Shown in pieces: positions 26,879 to 35,345 of a stretch of 64,000 bases of DNA. The position numbers and the translations under genes are program-made. The notes beneath the pieces were generated by a model that saw only the letters and a program-made list of their open reading frames with translations, did not search any database and was not told the DNA's origin. Position 1 is the stretch's first letter. Each line of letters begins with the position of its first letter. Source of the DNA: Metabacillus_B sp050107715 (GTDB lineage Bacteria; Bacillota; Bacilli; Bacillales; Bacillaceae); the NCBI RefSeq assembly GCF_050107715.1, contig NZ_JBNILN010000001.1:1-64000 (forward strand). Direction: 5' to 3'.

Positions 26879-28032
26879 TTTAAAAACTGAATGCTATGAA
26901 TCTCCAGCTTTTTATTTGATTCATGACGGTCACTTGAAATTTTTGAGGAATAAACTTCTTTCCCTGTTTTTAAGTCGTATCCTTTAATAGCGGGTACTAC
27001 TTTATTTAAAGAAAAGTATACGGTGTTCTGTTTAAATTGAATGGCCTGGACAGCATTTTTGCTGTTTACAGGGATTTCCGTTTCACGGTCTGTTTTTTGA
27101 GTATTCATGTTATAGCGAAGCACCGAAAAATTCTCTCCTGCAGATGACATCATATAAAGATAAGATCCCCCGAACAATGAAAATTGGATATCACCTGCTG
27201 GCACGGGGAGCTTGATTTTCACTTCCTTTCCTGTCTGATAGTCAGAAAAATAGTAATCTTCAGAAATAATTTCTTCTCCAATGCCTTCTCCGCTGTTTTC
27301 AATTTCTTTCGTACTTATTTTTTGATAAACTACTCCGGAATTGGGCTGGGTAACGTTCACCTGCCCTAAAGTCCTCATTCTCATCGATTGATCAGGAGTG
27401 CCTGAAACCCTTTTTTTATTTACGAGTTCACGGCTTTTAATGCTGAACGTGTAAAGTATAAGATCCTGACTCTTATTCATGCTTTGAGCGAGTATTTTGA
27501 TCTCATTGTTTACTCTTTGAACATCTTCAATCGTCATCCACTCCTTTTCATCATTCGGTACATCAGCCTTAAAGGCCATTTCTTTTTTCGTTTTTTTATC
27601 TAAAACTCCTATCTCAAACCGGTGTGTGCGATCCTCTCCATTTGAAAGAATCGCTGCTTTAGCCAGCCATTGATTATCCTCATAAATGTTATCATCGGAA
27701 TAGCCTCGCATAAAATCTTTATAATTCTGCTGAATCCTTTCAAATTCAGGTATCCACCTTACGTCCTGCCGTTCAAAAATATTCAGTTCTTTTACGTATA
27801 TAGTACCCTCATTCGTAATTTTCAGGTTTTCTTGTGTTTCGTAATCAGGCTCTCCACTGATTACATTTGTATAGCCGGCTAAGACAACCATCTCCTCATC
27901 TGTGCTGCCGCTCTCCGGAATTATCTTAAAATCAGGAAGGAGGCTTATCGTGTAAGCCGACTGTGCGTAAAAAGAACTGATTCCGGCAATTGCCAAAATA
28001 GCCAGTATCGCTGTTTTCCAATATTTTTTCAT
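26875..28032 (-). CDS. membrane-anchored protein of the GntR/ABC operon, unknown function
   Basis: 385 residues from ATG 28032 (AGGGAG 9 bases upstream). One N-terminal hydrophobic helix (WKTAILAILAIAGISSFYAQ) serves as signal or anchor; the rest is an exported, beta-rich domain with repeating strand blocks that describe values along the chain (GSYLYMMSSAGENFSVLRYN; NTVYFSLNKVVPAIKGYDLKTGKEVY), reminiscent of a WD/Kelch-like propeller. No catalytic motif is evident. It is last in the operon, 14 bases after the permease gene, so it probably works with that ABC exporter. Confidence 0.75.
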   Translation of the reverse strand: MKKYWKTAILAILAIAGISSFYAQSAYTISLLPDFKIIPESGSTDEEMVVLAGYTNVISGEPDYETQENLKITNEGTIYVKELNIFERQDVRWIPEFERIQQNYKDFMRGYSDDNIYEDNQWLAKAAILSNGEDRTHRFEIGVLDKKTKKEMAFKADVPNDEKEWMTIEDVQRVNNEIKILAQSMNKSQDLILYTFSIKSRELVNKKRVSGTPDQSMRMRTLGQVNVTQPNSGVVYQKISTKEIENSGEGIGEEIISEDYYFSDYQTGKEVKIKLPVPAGDIQFSLFGGSYLYMMSSAGENFSVLRYNMNTQKTDRETEIPVNSKNAVQAIQFKQNTVYFSLNKVVPAIKGYDLKTGKEVYSSKISSDRHESNKKLEIHSIQFLK

Positions 28033-28046
28033 ATAGTTTAAGCTCC

Positions 28047-28874
28047 CTATACTGTAATCTTTTTCTGAAGCAAATATCTGCTTGCCATAAAGGATATCAG
28101 GGCTACACACGCTGCGGCTGCAATTTGCAGGTAAATAATTTCACTTGGATAGAGTCTAGCTCCCGTCTGATTCAGCAAAAAAGGAATCATGAGGATCAAA
28201 GCTGCAGCAAGACCAAAAACGAAAGCCATGCAAATCCCCAGCCATCTAAAGCTTCGTTCAAATAAAATAAACGTGTTGAGCAAAAGGACAAGCATGATTC
28301 CTATCCCATAGTAAAGGATAAATTCCAAAAAAGTTTCAGGTACTAATAAGGACAATAGAAGACTTGATTTTAGTGTTTCAGAGTATGGAACTGAAGTCCT
28401 AAAATCACTTGGAACGAGTATATGAAACAAACCGTCTTCAATTGGAAACAAAATCATTTGGAAAGCGATCAGACCGAAAACCATTAACAGCAAAGCGGCT
28501 GTTTTTGCATAAAAGATTTTCATTCTGGATACCGGGATCATTAGCAGTCTGTATATGAAGGGGCTGCCGGTAAACCAATCCCTGTACCAAATAAAGAAAT
28601 TATAAAACAGCAAAGCGCAAATACCGATTACGATAGGCGCCATAAATAACAGGCTGTTGTGGATATCTGAAAAATAGAAGGGCTGGCTTTGTTTAAGAAA
28701 ATCATCTGCTTGCAGTCCCTTTTCACGCATAACCGTCTCAGCCCGATCCATCATATTGCTGGATTCCCATGCTACACTCGTAAACTGACAGATTACCGTC
28801 AAAAGAATCAAGACCAGATAAATCCTGGAAAACCGGTTTATTTCGAAGTTCAAAAGCTTAACAAAGGGCTTCAT
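28047..28874 (-). CDS. ABC transporter permease subunit
   Basis: 275 residues with six hydrophobic helices and a large outside loop after helix 1 (about 38-70), the layout of ABC-2 type permeases in YtrC/YtrD-like systems. The stop codon overlaps the start region of the partner ATPase gene by one base. The transported compound is unknown; such systems often respond to wall-active antibiotics. Confidence 0.82.
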   Translation of the reverse strand: MKPFVKLLNFEINRFSRIYLVLILLTVICQFTSVAWESSNMMDRAETVMREKGLQADDFLKQSQPFYFSDIHNSLLFMAPIVIGICALLFYNFFIWYRDWFTGSPFIYRLLMIPVSRMKIFYAKTAALLLMVFGLIAFQMILFPIEDGLFHILVPSDFRTSVPYSETLKSSLLLSLLVPETFLEFILYYGIGIMLVLLLNTFILFERSFRWLGICMAFVFGLAAALILMIPFLLNQTGARLYPSEIIYLQIAAAACVALISFMASRYLLQKKITV

Positions 28875-29560
28875 CAGCGATACACCTCTCTCATCACATC
28901 AATGACTGATTTTCCTTCACTGATTCTCATTTCTTCCGCATTAAACTGCTTAACCACTCTTCCGCTCTCAAGCATAACGACCTTATCGAGCAAGTGCTGG
29001 ATATCCTGAATCTCATGTGTAGTAATGATGACTCCGCGTCCGTCAATTAAATGGCTCGTAAACACTCTCGCAATCTGTTCCCTGCTGAACAGGTCAATCC
29101 CCGAAAAAGGCTCATCCATCAGCAGATATTCTGTATCCAAAGCCAGACCCATCAGAAGGCTCGCTTTTGCTGCGTTCCCTTTTGAAAGGTTTGAGATTTT
29201 CTCCCCTTTGCTGAGCTTAAAGAAATGAAGAAGCTCAAAAGCGCGCTCCCGGTTCCAGTTTGGGTAGAAATCTTCCATAAATTCCATGAATTCCTGGATA
29301 GTCATGCGGGGCTGCATGATCGGAGCATCCGGTATGTAGGTAATCTTCTCAAGCATAGCCGGGCTCATAGTTTCCCCGTCGATCAGAATGCTCCCTGACT
29401 GAAATGGCGTTATGCCCATAATGGTCTTTAGCAGGGTTGTTTTCCCTGCGCCGTTCATCCCTATTAAACATGTAATCTCGCCCTTTTCCGCCTCAAAAGC
29501 TGCTCCGTCCAGTACTGTTCTCCGGCCGTATTTCTTTGAGACATTTTTAACCTCAATCAT
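28874..29560 (-). CDS. ABC transporter ATP-binding protein (YtrB-like)
   Basis: About 228 residues with Walker A GMNGAGKTTLLK, Q-loop region ITYIPDAPIMQP, a signature degraded to NLSKGNAAKASLL, Walker B LLMDEPFSGID and switch His in ITTHEIQD. Start at 29560 is preferred because GGGGG lies 7 bases upstream; an in-frame ATG at 29566 overlaps the regulator stop. Powers the permease encoded next. The weak signature (SKGN in place of SGGQ) is common in the YtrB family. Confidence 0.9.
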   Translation of the reverse strand: MIEVKNVSKKYGRRTVLDGAAFEAEKGEITCLIGMNGAGKTTLLKTIMGITPFQSGSILIDGETMSPAMLEKITYIPDAPIMQPRMTIQEFMEFMEDFYPNWNRERAFELLHFFKLSKGEKISNLSKGNAAKASLLMGLALDTEYLLMDEPFSGIDLFSREQIARVFTSHLIDGRGVIITTHEIQDIQHLLDKVVMLESGRVVKQFNAEEMRISEGKSVIDVMREVYR

Positions 29561-29562
29561 TT

Positions 29563-29940
29563 TCATTCCCCCGATGATTCCTGATTATATTTAGCATGGA
29601 TAATTTGCATTAATTCTTCTACAGGTACACGGATGGGCTTAATTGATTCAATAAACGTATCCACCGCCTCCATAATCAGCTCGTCACGAACACTGTTTAA
29701 AACAGCAGCATCGTTTGTCACTTTGCTTGGCACATTTCTTTCTGTAAAAATTAACTTCTGTTCCTCCATCTCCTTATAAGCCTTTTGAGCGGTGTTAGGG
29801 TTAATATTTAGCATGGCTGCTATTTCCCTCCTTGAAGGTATTTCCTGTCCTGATTGCAGCTCTCCGGTTGCAATCTTCTCTTTAAAATAGCGTACGACCT
29901 GCAAATAAACAGGGTCTCGGCTGTTGAAAATCTGATTCAT
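29563..29940 (-). CDS. GntR-family regulator (YtrA subfamily)
   Basis: 125 residues from ATG 29940 with GGAGG 6 bases upstream. A winged-helix domain (VRYFKEKIATGELQSGQEIPS; MLNINPNTAQKAYKEME) is followed by a short, charged C-terminal tail, the small effector-less form of YtrA regulators. These repress their own ABC operon until cell-envelope stress. First gene of the operon, and directly downstream of an 18-bp palindrome that is the probable operator. Confidence 0.9.
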   Translation of the reverse strand: MNQIFNSRDPVYLQVVRYFKEKIATGELQSGQEIPSRREIAAMLNINPNTAQKAYKEMEEQKLIFTERNVPSKVTNDAAVLNSVRDELIMEAVDTFIESIKPIRVPVEELMQIIHAKYNQESSGE

Positions 29941-29980
29941 TATGCACCTCCGTGTTCCAACTGTGTGTACCACTTAGTTC

Positions 29981-29998
29981 ATACACTTATAAGTGTAT
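29981..29998. promoter_or_regulatory. 18-bp perfect palindrome, probable GntR operator
   Basis: ATACACTTATAAGTGTAT is its own reverse complement and lies 41 bases before the GntR start codon. YtrA-type regulators are known to bind palindromes containing GTGTA or similar half-sites upstream of their own genes. A further TGTGTAAGACAC near 30004-30015 may be a second, imperfect site. Confidence 0.75.
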
Positions 29999-30062
29999 TA
30001 TATGTGTAAGACACTTTTATAGCAACCTTTTTTTTACTATTTAAGGCTTTGTTCATGTATGA

Positions 30063-30213
30063 TGTTGATTTATTAACATCTGTTGACTGGAGTGGAAGGC
30101 AAGAGACTCCGTGCTAAGAGCAGCGGGACAGGTGATGCCCTGCTGGCGCAAAGTGCCGGGAAGGCTTACCGCCCGCCCTTGGATAAGCGAATGCCTGCTA
30201 CCTGCAATCAACC
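30063..30213 (+). repeat. Bacillaceae intergenic repeat (bcr-like), copy 1
   Basis: About 150 bases beginning TGTTGATTTATTAACATC and including GGAGTGGAAGGC, GAGACTCC, GAGCAGCGGGACA and GCTTACCGCCCGCCCTTGG, ending CAATCAACC. The same blocks occur in inverted orientation at 59843-59995. This is a widespread non-coding repeat of Bacillus and relatives that folds into a long hairpin. The translated frames across it are not genes. Confidence 0.8.
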
Positions 30214-30560
30214 ATCCAAAAACCTGATTAGATGGAGTTGCGGTTCTGAGCTTTCTGCTTCCAATGATCTTGGCACTTATGCTTGGCTGGTACTTTTGAC
30301 AATATGCAAGGAAAAAAGGACCTGGGCATAAATCGGATGGTAAAAGGTGGGGAGACTGCTCCATTTAGAATGTCATTAGTAATCACATTCGTTTAAAGGG
30401 CTGGATCAATCGGTTTAGTGGTGTGACAGAAGAATCCTGAAAGGACGGGGGAGCGGTTAGCAAGAGAATGGTTGAAAGATTCGTGGTCTCTGCCAATACG
30501 CCCTATGGTAAACTTGTTTTATCGGAATTTTCAAAAAATCTATGGGGGTAGTAAGCAATA
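30214..30560. other. intergenic, nothing further recognised
   Basis: 347 bases between the repeat and the DUF1801 gene. It includes a segment near 30395-30450 (AAAGGGCTGGATCAATCGGT) that shares GGATCAATCGGTTT and a following AATCCTG with the region at 9976-10010. No gene is seen. Confidence 0.45.
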
Positions 30561-30983
30561 ATGACAAAAAATAAAAAATCAGTTGAAAGAGGGATGTTAT
30601 CTGGCCCTGAACAGGTGCAGGAATTTATGAAAAACCTAGAACATCCCCTTAAAGAAGAAATAGAAAAGGTTCGAGTTATCATCTTAAGCACTGATCGTAA
30701 TATTACTGAACACATAAAATGGAATGCACCCAGTTTCTGTTATGAGGGCGAAGACCGAATTACCTTAAATCTTCAAGGAAAAGGATTTTTCCGACTCATA
30801 TTTCATTGCGGTGCTAAGATAAAAGAACGAAAGACTTATGAACCTCTGATTGCCGATCCAAGTGGATTATTAGAATGGAAAGCAGCTGACAGAGCTATAC
30901 TTAAATTTTCTGACAAATATCAGGTTAAAGCTAATGAAGAAAAAATCAGAGAAATAATATCTAACTGGCTTGAAGTTATTTAA
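30561..30983 (+). CDS. DUF1801 domain protein
   Basis: 140 residues with the DUF1801 (YdhG-like) layout: a helical N-terminus (PEQVQEFMKNLEHPLKEEIEKVR), then ITEHIKWNAPSFCYEGED, a strand-rich part (ITLNLQGKGFFRLIFHCGA) and a C-terminal helix. The family is small, cytoplasmic and uncharacterised; the fold is like frataxin/iron-chaperone-like YdhG. GGGG stands 11 bases before the ATG at 30561. Single gene ended by a strong terminator. Confidence 0.82.
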   Translation: MTKNKKSVERGMLSGPEQVQEFMKNLEHPLKEEIEKVRVIILSTDRNITEHIKWNAPSFCYEGEDRITLNLQGKGFFRLIFHCGAKIKERKTYEPLIADPSGLLEWKAADRAILKFSDKYQVKANEEKIREIISNWLEVI

Positions 30984-31016
30984 GATGGACGATGCCCTTT
31001 CTTTCAGTAAATTGAG

Positions 31017-31056
31017 GAAGGGAACTCCAACAATGATGGAGTTCCCTTTGTTTTTT
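31017..31056 (+). terminator. terminator after the DUF1801 gene
   Basis: AAGGGAACTCCA and TGGAGTTCCCTT form a 12-bp stem around ACAATGA, followed by TTGTTTTTT. Confidence 0.92.
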
Positions 31057-31435
31057 ATTGCCATTATTCTTTCCCATAGCGCTTCAATTTTTGTTAACTG
31101 GCAGTTTAATTAAGAGCTGGAGACATTCTGTTGTGATGATGCTGGAACTGCTGCTCCAGTTTCTTATGGGGGCTTGGAGAACATAAATGGAGTCGGGGCC
31201 CTTTTATCTTATTTGGAGAGAGAGCTTTCTTTGTTTAAAGAAACAGAGTGTTTGCTTCTGTTGCCCTGCTGGGATTACACGTTATATAGACGTTTAGTCG
31301 CGTAGTGGCAGGAACGGGCAGCCTCAAAATTCTAAAAAAAAGCTGGAATAATCTCTCTTGAGAAAACAGAGGTATTTATAGATTTTTTTAAGCGAATCAC
31401 TAGGAATTCTCCCTGAATTAGTGATAAGTCCGCAG
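31057..31435. other. intergenic, nothing recognised
   Basis: 379 bases ahead of the repeat array. A short hairpin (CTGGA/TCCAG near 31150) is present. No ORF with a ribosome site was found. Confidence 0.4.
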
Positions 31436-31994
31436 ACTCGGCCCTGGCAGGAGGCCGGGTTATGCTTTTACCGACTGGTTTTTCTGTTTTATTGTCCGTA
31501 CTTTTATTTTATTGTCCGTATTCTGGTTTTATTGTCCGTACTTTTATTTTATTGTCCGTATTCTAGTTTTATTGTCCGTACTTTTAATATAAAGACTTTT
31601 CGACAAAAAATTTACGGTACTCGGCTCTGGCAGGAGGCCGGGTTATGCTTTTACCGACTGGTTTTTCTGTTTTATTGTCCGTGCTTTTATTTTATTGTCC
31701 GTATTCTAGTTTTATTGTCCGTATTCTAGTTTTATTGTCCGTATTCTAGTTTTATTGTCCGTACTTTTAATATAAAGACTTTTCGACAAAAAATTTACGG
31801 TACTCGGCCCTGGCAGGAGGCCGGGTTATGCTTTTACCGACTGGTTTTTCTGTTTTATTGTCCGTGCTTTTATTTTATTGTCCGTATTCTGGTTTTATTG
31901 TCCGTACTTTTATTTTATTGTCCGTACTTCAGTTTTATTGTCCGTACTTTTGATATAAAGACTTTTCGACAAAAAATTTACGGTACTCGGCTCT
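31436..31994. repeat. nested tandem repeat: three 183-bp units, each with five 20-bp repeats
   Basis: Three head-to-tail 183-bp units start at 31436, 31619 and 31802. Each has a 51-base head (from ACTCGGCCCTGG to GGTTTTTCTG), five contiguous 20-bp repeats of form TTTTATTGTCCGTAYTYTRR (first repeats at 31487, 31670 and 31853) and a 32-base tail (ATATAAAGACTTTTCG ... TTACGGT). A fourth head begins at 31985 and stops after 10 bases. In each repeat the core ATTGTCCGT is invariant; only the last six bases vary, mainly CTTTTA or TTCTAG. Heads and tails are nearly identical between units, so the duplications are recent. The long plus-strand frame here is an accident of the repeat. Confidence 0.95.
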
Positions 31995-32115
31995 TTAAGT
32001 AGATGATTAAAAGGGTCGGAGCATCGCCCCGACCCTAAGATTTTCCGCCTCTTCACCTTCTTCGAACTCCTAAAGCCAGGAGTGGTCAGCGCCCCCTGTC
32101 AAATAGGTGCTCTTA

Positions 32116-32877
32116 TTATGCTTCTACCAGCAGATCCTTTAAGTAGTTATAGCTGATCTCAATACTTTCCAGAGGCGGCCTCTTGCAGACATCCTGCTCT
32201 ACTACAAGCCATTCTGCTTTTGTCTGCAGCGCTTTTTCCGTAATGGACTTGATATCGATGACGCCAGTCCCAAGCTCTGCAAAAGCCTTGTCCGCACTCT
32301 TTTCCATGTCTTTCATATGAACGAGCGGCAAGCGGTTTTTGTAGCGCTCCATCCATTCCAAAGGATTCTTCCCGGCATGTGTCAGCCAGTACACATCCAG
32401 CTCGGTCTGAACCCATTCGGGATTGGTCTCTTCTAATACTATCCCAAGACCTGTTTTGCCGTCTTCGTAATCCATCAGCTCAAATTCATGGTGATGGTAG
32501 CTTAAGGTCAGACCGGCATTATGGACTTTTTCCCCGATTGTATTCAGTTTTTTTGCCAGTTCGTGGTATTCGGCTTCTTTTTCCATCCGTTCGTACGGAT
32601 ATGCAATGATCAGATGCTTGCTTCCCAGAATCTGCTGTGTCTCGATGTGTTTTTCCAGGTTTGCCTCCATTTCTTTTAAAACGAAATGGCTGCCTGAGGC
32701 GCGAAGATTGATTTCATCAAGGTATTTACGGAGTTCTACTGGGTTCACGCCATGGTACCCGGCGAATTCCACTCCATTAAAACCAATCTCAGCTGTTCTT
32801 TTAAGCGTTTTCAAAAAATCATTTGAGCATTCATCTCTTAAGGTGTACAGTTGTACAGAAACAGGAATTTGATTCAT
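32116..32877 (-). CDS. sugar phosphate isomerase/epimerase (TIM barrel, AP-endonuclease-2 family)
   Basis: 253 residues from ATG 32877 (GAGGGGG 9 bases upstream). Xylose-isomerase-like TIM barrel with the family metal-site residues: GFNGVEFAGYHG (Glu), LSYHHHEFE, ELDVYWLTHAG and LVHMKDM. Such proteins act on sugars or inositol derivatives; the precise substrate is unknown. Next to an SMP-30-type lactonase gene on the same strand 160 bases upstream, which also points to sugar metabolism, but a terminator separates them. Confidence 0.88.
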   Translation of the reverse strand: MNQIPVSVQLYTLRDECSNDFLKTLKRTAEIGFNGVEFAGYHGVNPVELRKYLDEINLRASGSHFVLKEMEANLEKHIETQQILGSKHLIIAYPYERMEKEAEYHELAKKLNTIGEKVHNAGLTLSYHHHEFELMDYEDGKTGLGIVLEETNPEWVQTELDVYWLTHAGKNPLEWMERYKNRLPLVHMKDMEKSADKAFAELGTGVIDIKSITEKALQTKAEWLVVEQDVCKRPPLESIEISYNYLKDLLVEA

Positions 32878-32976
32878 TCCACGAGCCCCCTCTATCAATT
32901 TACTCTCTCATTCTAGCATAATTCTGGAAGCTTCACCCTTTACCTTGGAAAGACCTAAAAAAGCCACTCAGCAAAA

Positions 32977-33001
32977 GGAGGGCGGAATTCCCGCCTTCCC
33001 T
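32977..33001 (-). terminator. terminator after the SMP-30 gene
   Basis: GGAGGGCGG and CCGCCTTCC pair with one wobble around AATTC; on the minus strand a TTTT run follows. Confidence 0.68.
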
Positions 33002-33037
33002 GAATTGAGTGTCTTTTGCAGGCAGAAAAGAAATGGT

Positions 33038-33913
33038 TTACCCCTTATATCTGAAGGTTTTTCTTCCCTTTGTATTGGTTTTCACTTTAAAGATCGAGCC
33101 GGCCAGCGGCTGCTTTGCGAGCTCTTCATCCTCCAGGTTCTCGCGGCCGGTTGTTATATACAATTCATCAAGATCTGTCCCGCCGAATGTGCAGCATGTA
33201 ACCTGTGTCACCGGCAAATGAACTTCTTCAAGCTTATTCCCTGTTTCGGGATTCCATCTCGATACTCTCGACCCATTATAATGAGCGATCCAAAGCATAT
33301 TCTCTTCATCAATTGTCATCCCATCAGGATGCCCTTCTTCTTCCGGAACTTCAATAACCACCCTTTTGTTAGAAAGAGTTCCAGTTTCCAGATTGTAGTC
33401 ATAGGACACAACCTTCTGTGTAGGTGTATCAATATAATAGAACGTTTCACCGCTTTTGCTCCAGGCAAGCCCGTTTGATATTCCTGCTTCTTCTATCAGC
33501 TTTTGCACCTGATGGTCCTCGCCAATGCTGTATAGGGCACCTTTATTACCCTGTCCTTCTTTTTGCATGGTGCCGGCAACAAATCTTCCTCTCGGGTCGC
33601 ACTTTCCATCGTTAAAACGGTTATCCGGCTTGTCTTCCTCCGGGTTGATAATAAAGGTTTTTTCTCCCGAGTTCGGATCAATAAAATAGAGGCCTTCTTC
33701 TAATGCGGCAATAAAACCGCCTTTTTCAGCAATGGAAATAGCTCCAATTTTCTGTCCGATTTTCACTAATTGATCGTTTTTGGTTTCCGGGTTAAATATA
33801 TGTATTGCTTCACCGTGAATATCCACCCAGTATAAGAGATTCTCACGGTCATCCCATACAGGTCCTTCAGCCAGAATTGCTTTTGCATCATACACCAGTT
33901 CAGCCTGCCCCAT
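33038..33913 (-). CDS. SMP-30/gluconolactonase family protein
   Basis: 291 residues forming a six-bladed propeller. Family metal-binding positions are visible: Glu in LAEGPVWDD, Asn in NDGKCDPRGRFVAGTM, Asn in ISNGLAWSKSG and Asp in HPDGMTIDEENMLW. Enzymes of this type hydrolyse sugar lactones such as gluconolactone, releasing the acid. AGGGAGG precedes the ATG at 33913. Confidence 0.92.
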   Translation of the reverse strand: MGQAELVYDAKAILAEGPVWDDRENLLYWVDIHGEAIHIFNPETKNDQLVKIGQKIGAISIAEKGGFIAALEEGLYFIDPNSGEKTFIINPEEDKPDNRFNDGKCDPRGRFVAGTMQKEGQGNKGALYSIGEDHQVQKLIEEAGISNGLAWSKSGETFYYIDTPTQKVVSYDYNLETGTLSNKRVVIEVPEEEGHPDGMTIDEENMLWIAHYNGSRVSRWNPETGNKLEEVHLPVTQVTCCTFGGTDLDELYITTGRENLEDEELAKQPLAGSIFKVKTNTKGRKTFRYKG

Positions 33914-34070
33914 TCTAAACCCTCCCTTTCCTCTTATATTTTTTCATTCCCTATAAGCTGTGAAAATATGCTTGCTGGTGAAATTTCAGTCATTCCATAA
34001 ACACCTTGACTCCCGCTTTTGATCATCTTTTAGTATACTATTAGTATTAAATCTAAGTATGGAGCCGGAA

Positions 34071-35270
34071 ATGAAAATACTAATTGTAGATGATCACCCA
34101 GTTAATCTTTTTGTAGTAGAGAAAATCCTGAAAAATGCAGGGTACGAAGACAATGTATCTCTTCCATCTGCCCGGGCATTATTTGACTATTTGAAAATAG
34201 ACTCACCCGGTTCTGCTCCTCCGAAAGCTGATCTGATCCTGCTCGACATTATGATGCCGGATATGGACGGCATCGAAACATGCAGAAGAATCCAGCAGGT
34301 TGAGCAGTTGAAAGAAATCCCCATTATATTTGTCACCGCCCTGGAAGACTCGAACAAGCTGGCAGAAGCTCTTGATGTAGGGGGACATGACTACATTACG
34401 AAGCCGATTAATAAGGTGGAGCTTCTTGCCAGAATCCGGGTGGCTTTAAGGTTAAAACAGGAGAAGGACTGGCATGCGGAACAGGAGCAAAAGCTCTCGC
34501 ACGAACTGGATTTAGCCATGCAGATTCAAAAAAGCCTCTTAAATCCACCGCTTAATGAAAAAAACATCCAAATCCATGTTTCTCACCTGCCTTCAAATAA
34601 ATTGGCAGGAGATATGTATTATTGGCATCGTTTCAGCGACCACAAATATGGTGTAATCCTGCTTGACATGATGGGACATGGTATCTCTTCGTCTCTAATC
34701 TGCATGTACATTTCGTCTGTACTGAGGGATTCCATCAAGCAGCTGGCCGATCCTGTCCTGGTGATTGAGGAACTAAACCGGTACATGGCACTTCTGGCCA
34801 ATCAGACAAAGGAACATAATTATTATTTTACAGCCATCTACCTTGTGATTGATACAGAATCAAAGACTGTGGAATACGTGAATGCCGGTCATCCGCCCGG
34901 CTATGCCTTAGTTGACAGCTCTGAAGTGATCTCTTTGGATAAAGGATGCTGCGCGGTCGGTTTTTTTGAAGAAATTCAAATTACAAGTACAGTTTTATCC
35001 TATGATGAGGATATCCAGCTTCTGCTGTTCACAGATGGGGTTTATGAGAATTCCGGCAAAGATGAAGCGGCCGTGCTTGAAAAACTGAAATTCATGGCCA
35101 GTCAGAAATGGTCTGGAACTGGCCATTCCCCTATCCACATGCTTGGTTTCCAGGATCAGGAACGCCCTCAGAAGGATGACATGTGCCTGTTAATGATTCA
35201 AGGGAGCAGCGATCGTACACCCGGGCCTTCATTGCCCAATGTTAATAAAGGGGAAATGTCCTTCATCTAA
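34071..35270 (+). CDS. rsbY: response-regulator PP2C phosphatase RsbY
   Basis: 399 residues from ATG 34071 (GGAG 6 bases upstream; ATG 34059 has none). An N-terminal receiver domain (about 1-125) has the acidic pair VDDHPVN, phosphorylation site Asp59 (LLDIMMPDMDG) and KPINK. A SpoIIE-type PP2C domain follows (about 180-385; LDMMGHGISSSLICMY; VNAGHPPGYAL; LFTDGVYE). In B. cereus RsbY of this architecture dephosphorylates anti-anti-sigma RsbV to free sigma-B and is switched on by the hybrid kinase RsbK. Here it is convergent with rsbM-rsbK, which strongly supports the name. Confidence 0.9.
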   Translation: MKILIVDDHPVNLFVVEKILKNAGYEDNVSLPSARALFDYLKIDSPGSAPPKADLILLDIMMPDMDGIETCRRIQQVEQLKEIPIIFVTALEDSNKLAEALDVGGHDYITKPINKVELLARIRVALRLKQEKDWHAEQEQKLSHELDLAMQIQKSLLNPPLNEKNIQIHVSHLPSNKLAGDMYYWHRFSDHKYGVILLDMMGHGISSSLICMYISSVLRDSIKQLADPVLVIEELNRYMALLANQTKEHNYYFTAIYLVIDTESKTVEYVNAGHPPGYALVDSSEVISLDKGCCAVGFFEEIQITSTVLSYDEDIQLLLFTDGVYENSGKDEAAVLEKLKFMASQKWSGTGHSPIHMLGFQDQERPQKDDMCLLMIQGSSDRTPGPSLPNVNKGEMSFI

Positions 35271-35275
35271 AAACA

Positions 35276-35316
35276 AAAACCCAGGAATGCTCTGCAGAGA
35301 GCGTTCCTGGGTTTTT
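35276..35316. terminator. bidirectional terminator between rsbY and rsbM
   Basis: AAAACCCAGGAATGCTCT and AGAGCGTTCCTGGGTTTTT form a long stem around a small loop, with A/T runs on each side. Confidence 0.94.
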
Positions 35317-35345
35317 CATTTGTATGCTTAGCTGCCAGAAGCCTG

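Noticed and set aside
30053..30364. ORFs on both strands at 30053-30364
   Set aside because: They cover the Bacillaceae intergenic repeat and its flank; no ribosome sites or family features.
31421..31729. 102-residue plus-strand frame with repeating FYCPY/FIVR motifs
   Set aside because: It is only the translation of the 20-bp repeat array, has no ribosome site and changes frame when the copy number changes.
31436..31994. CRISPR array
   Set aside because: The 20-mers are contiguous without unique spacers, and no cas gene is in the window.
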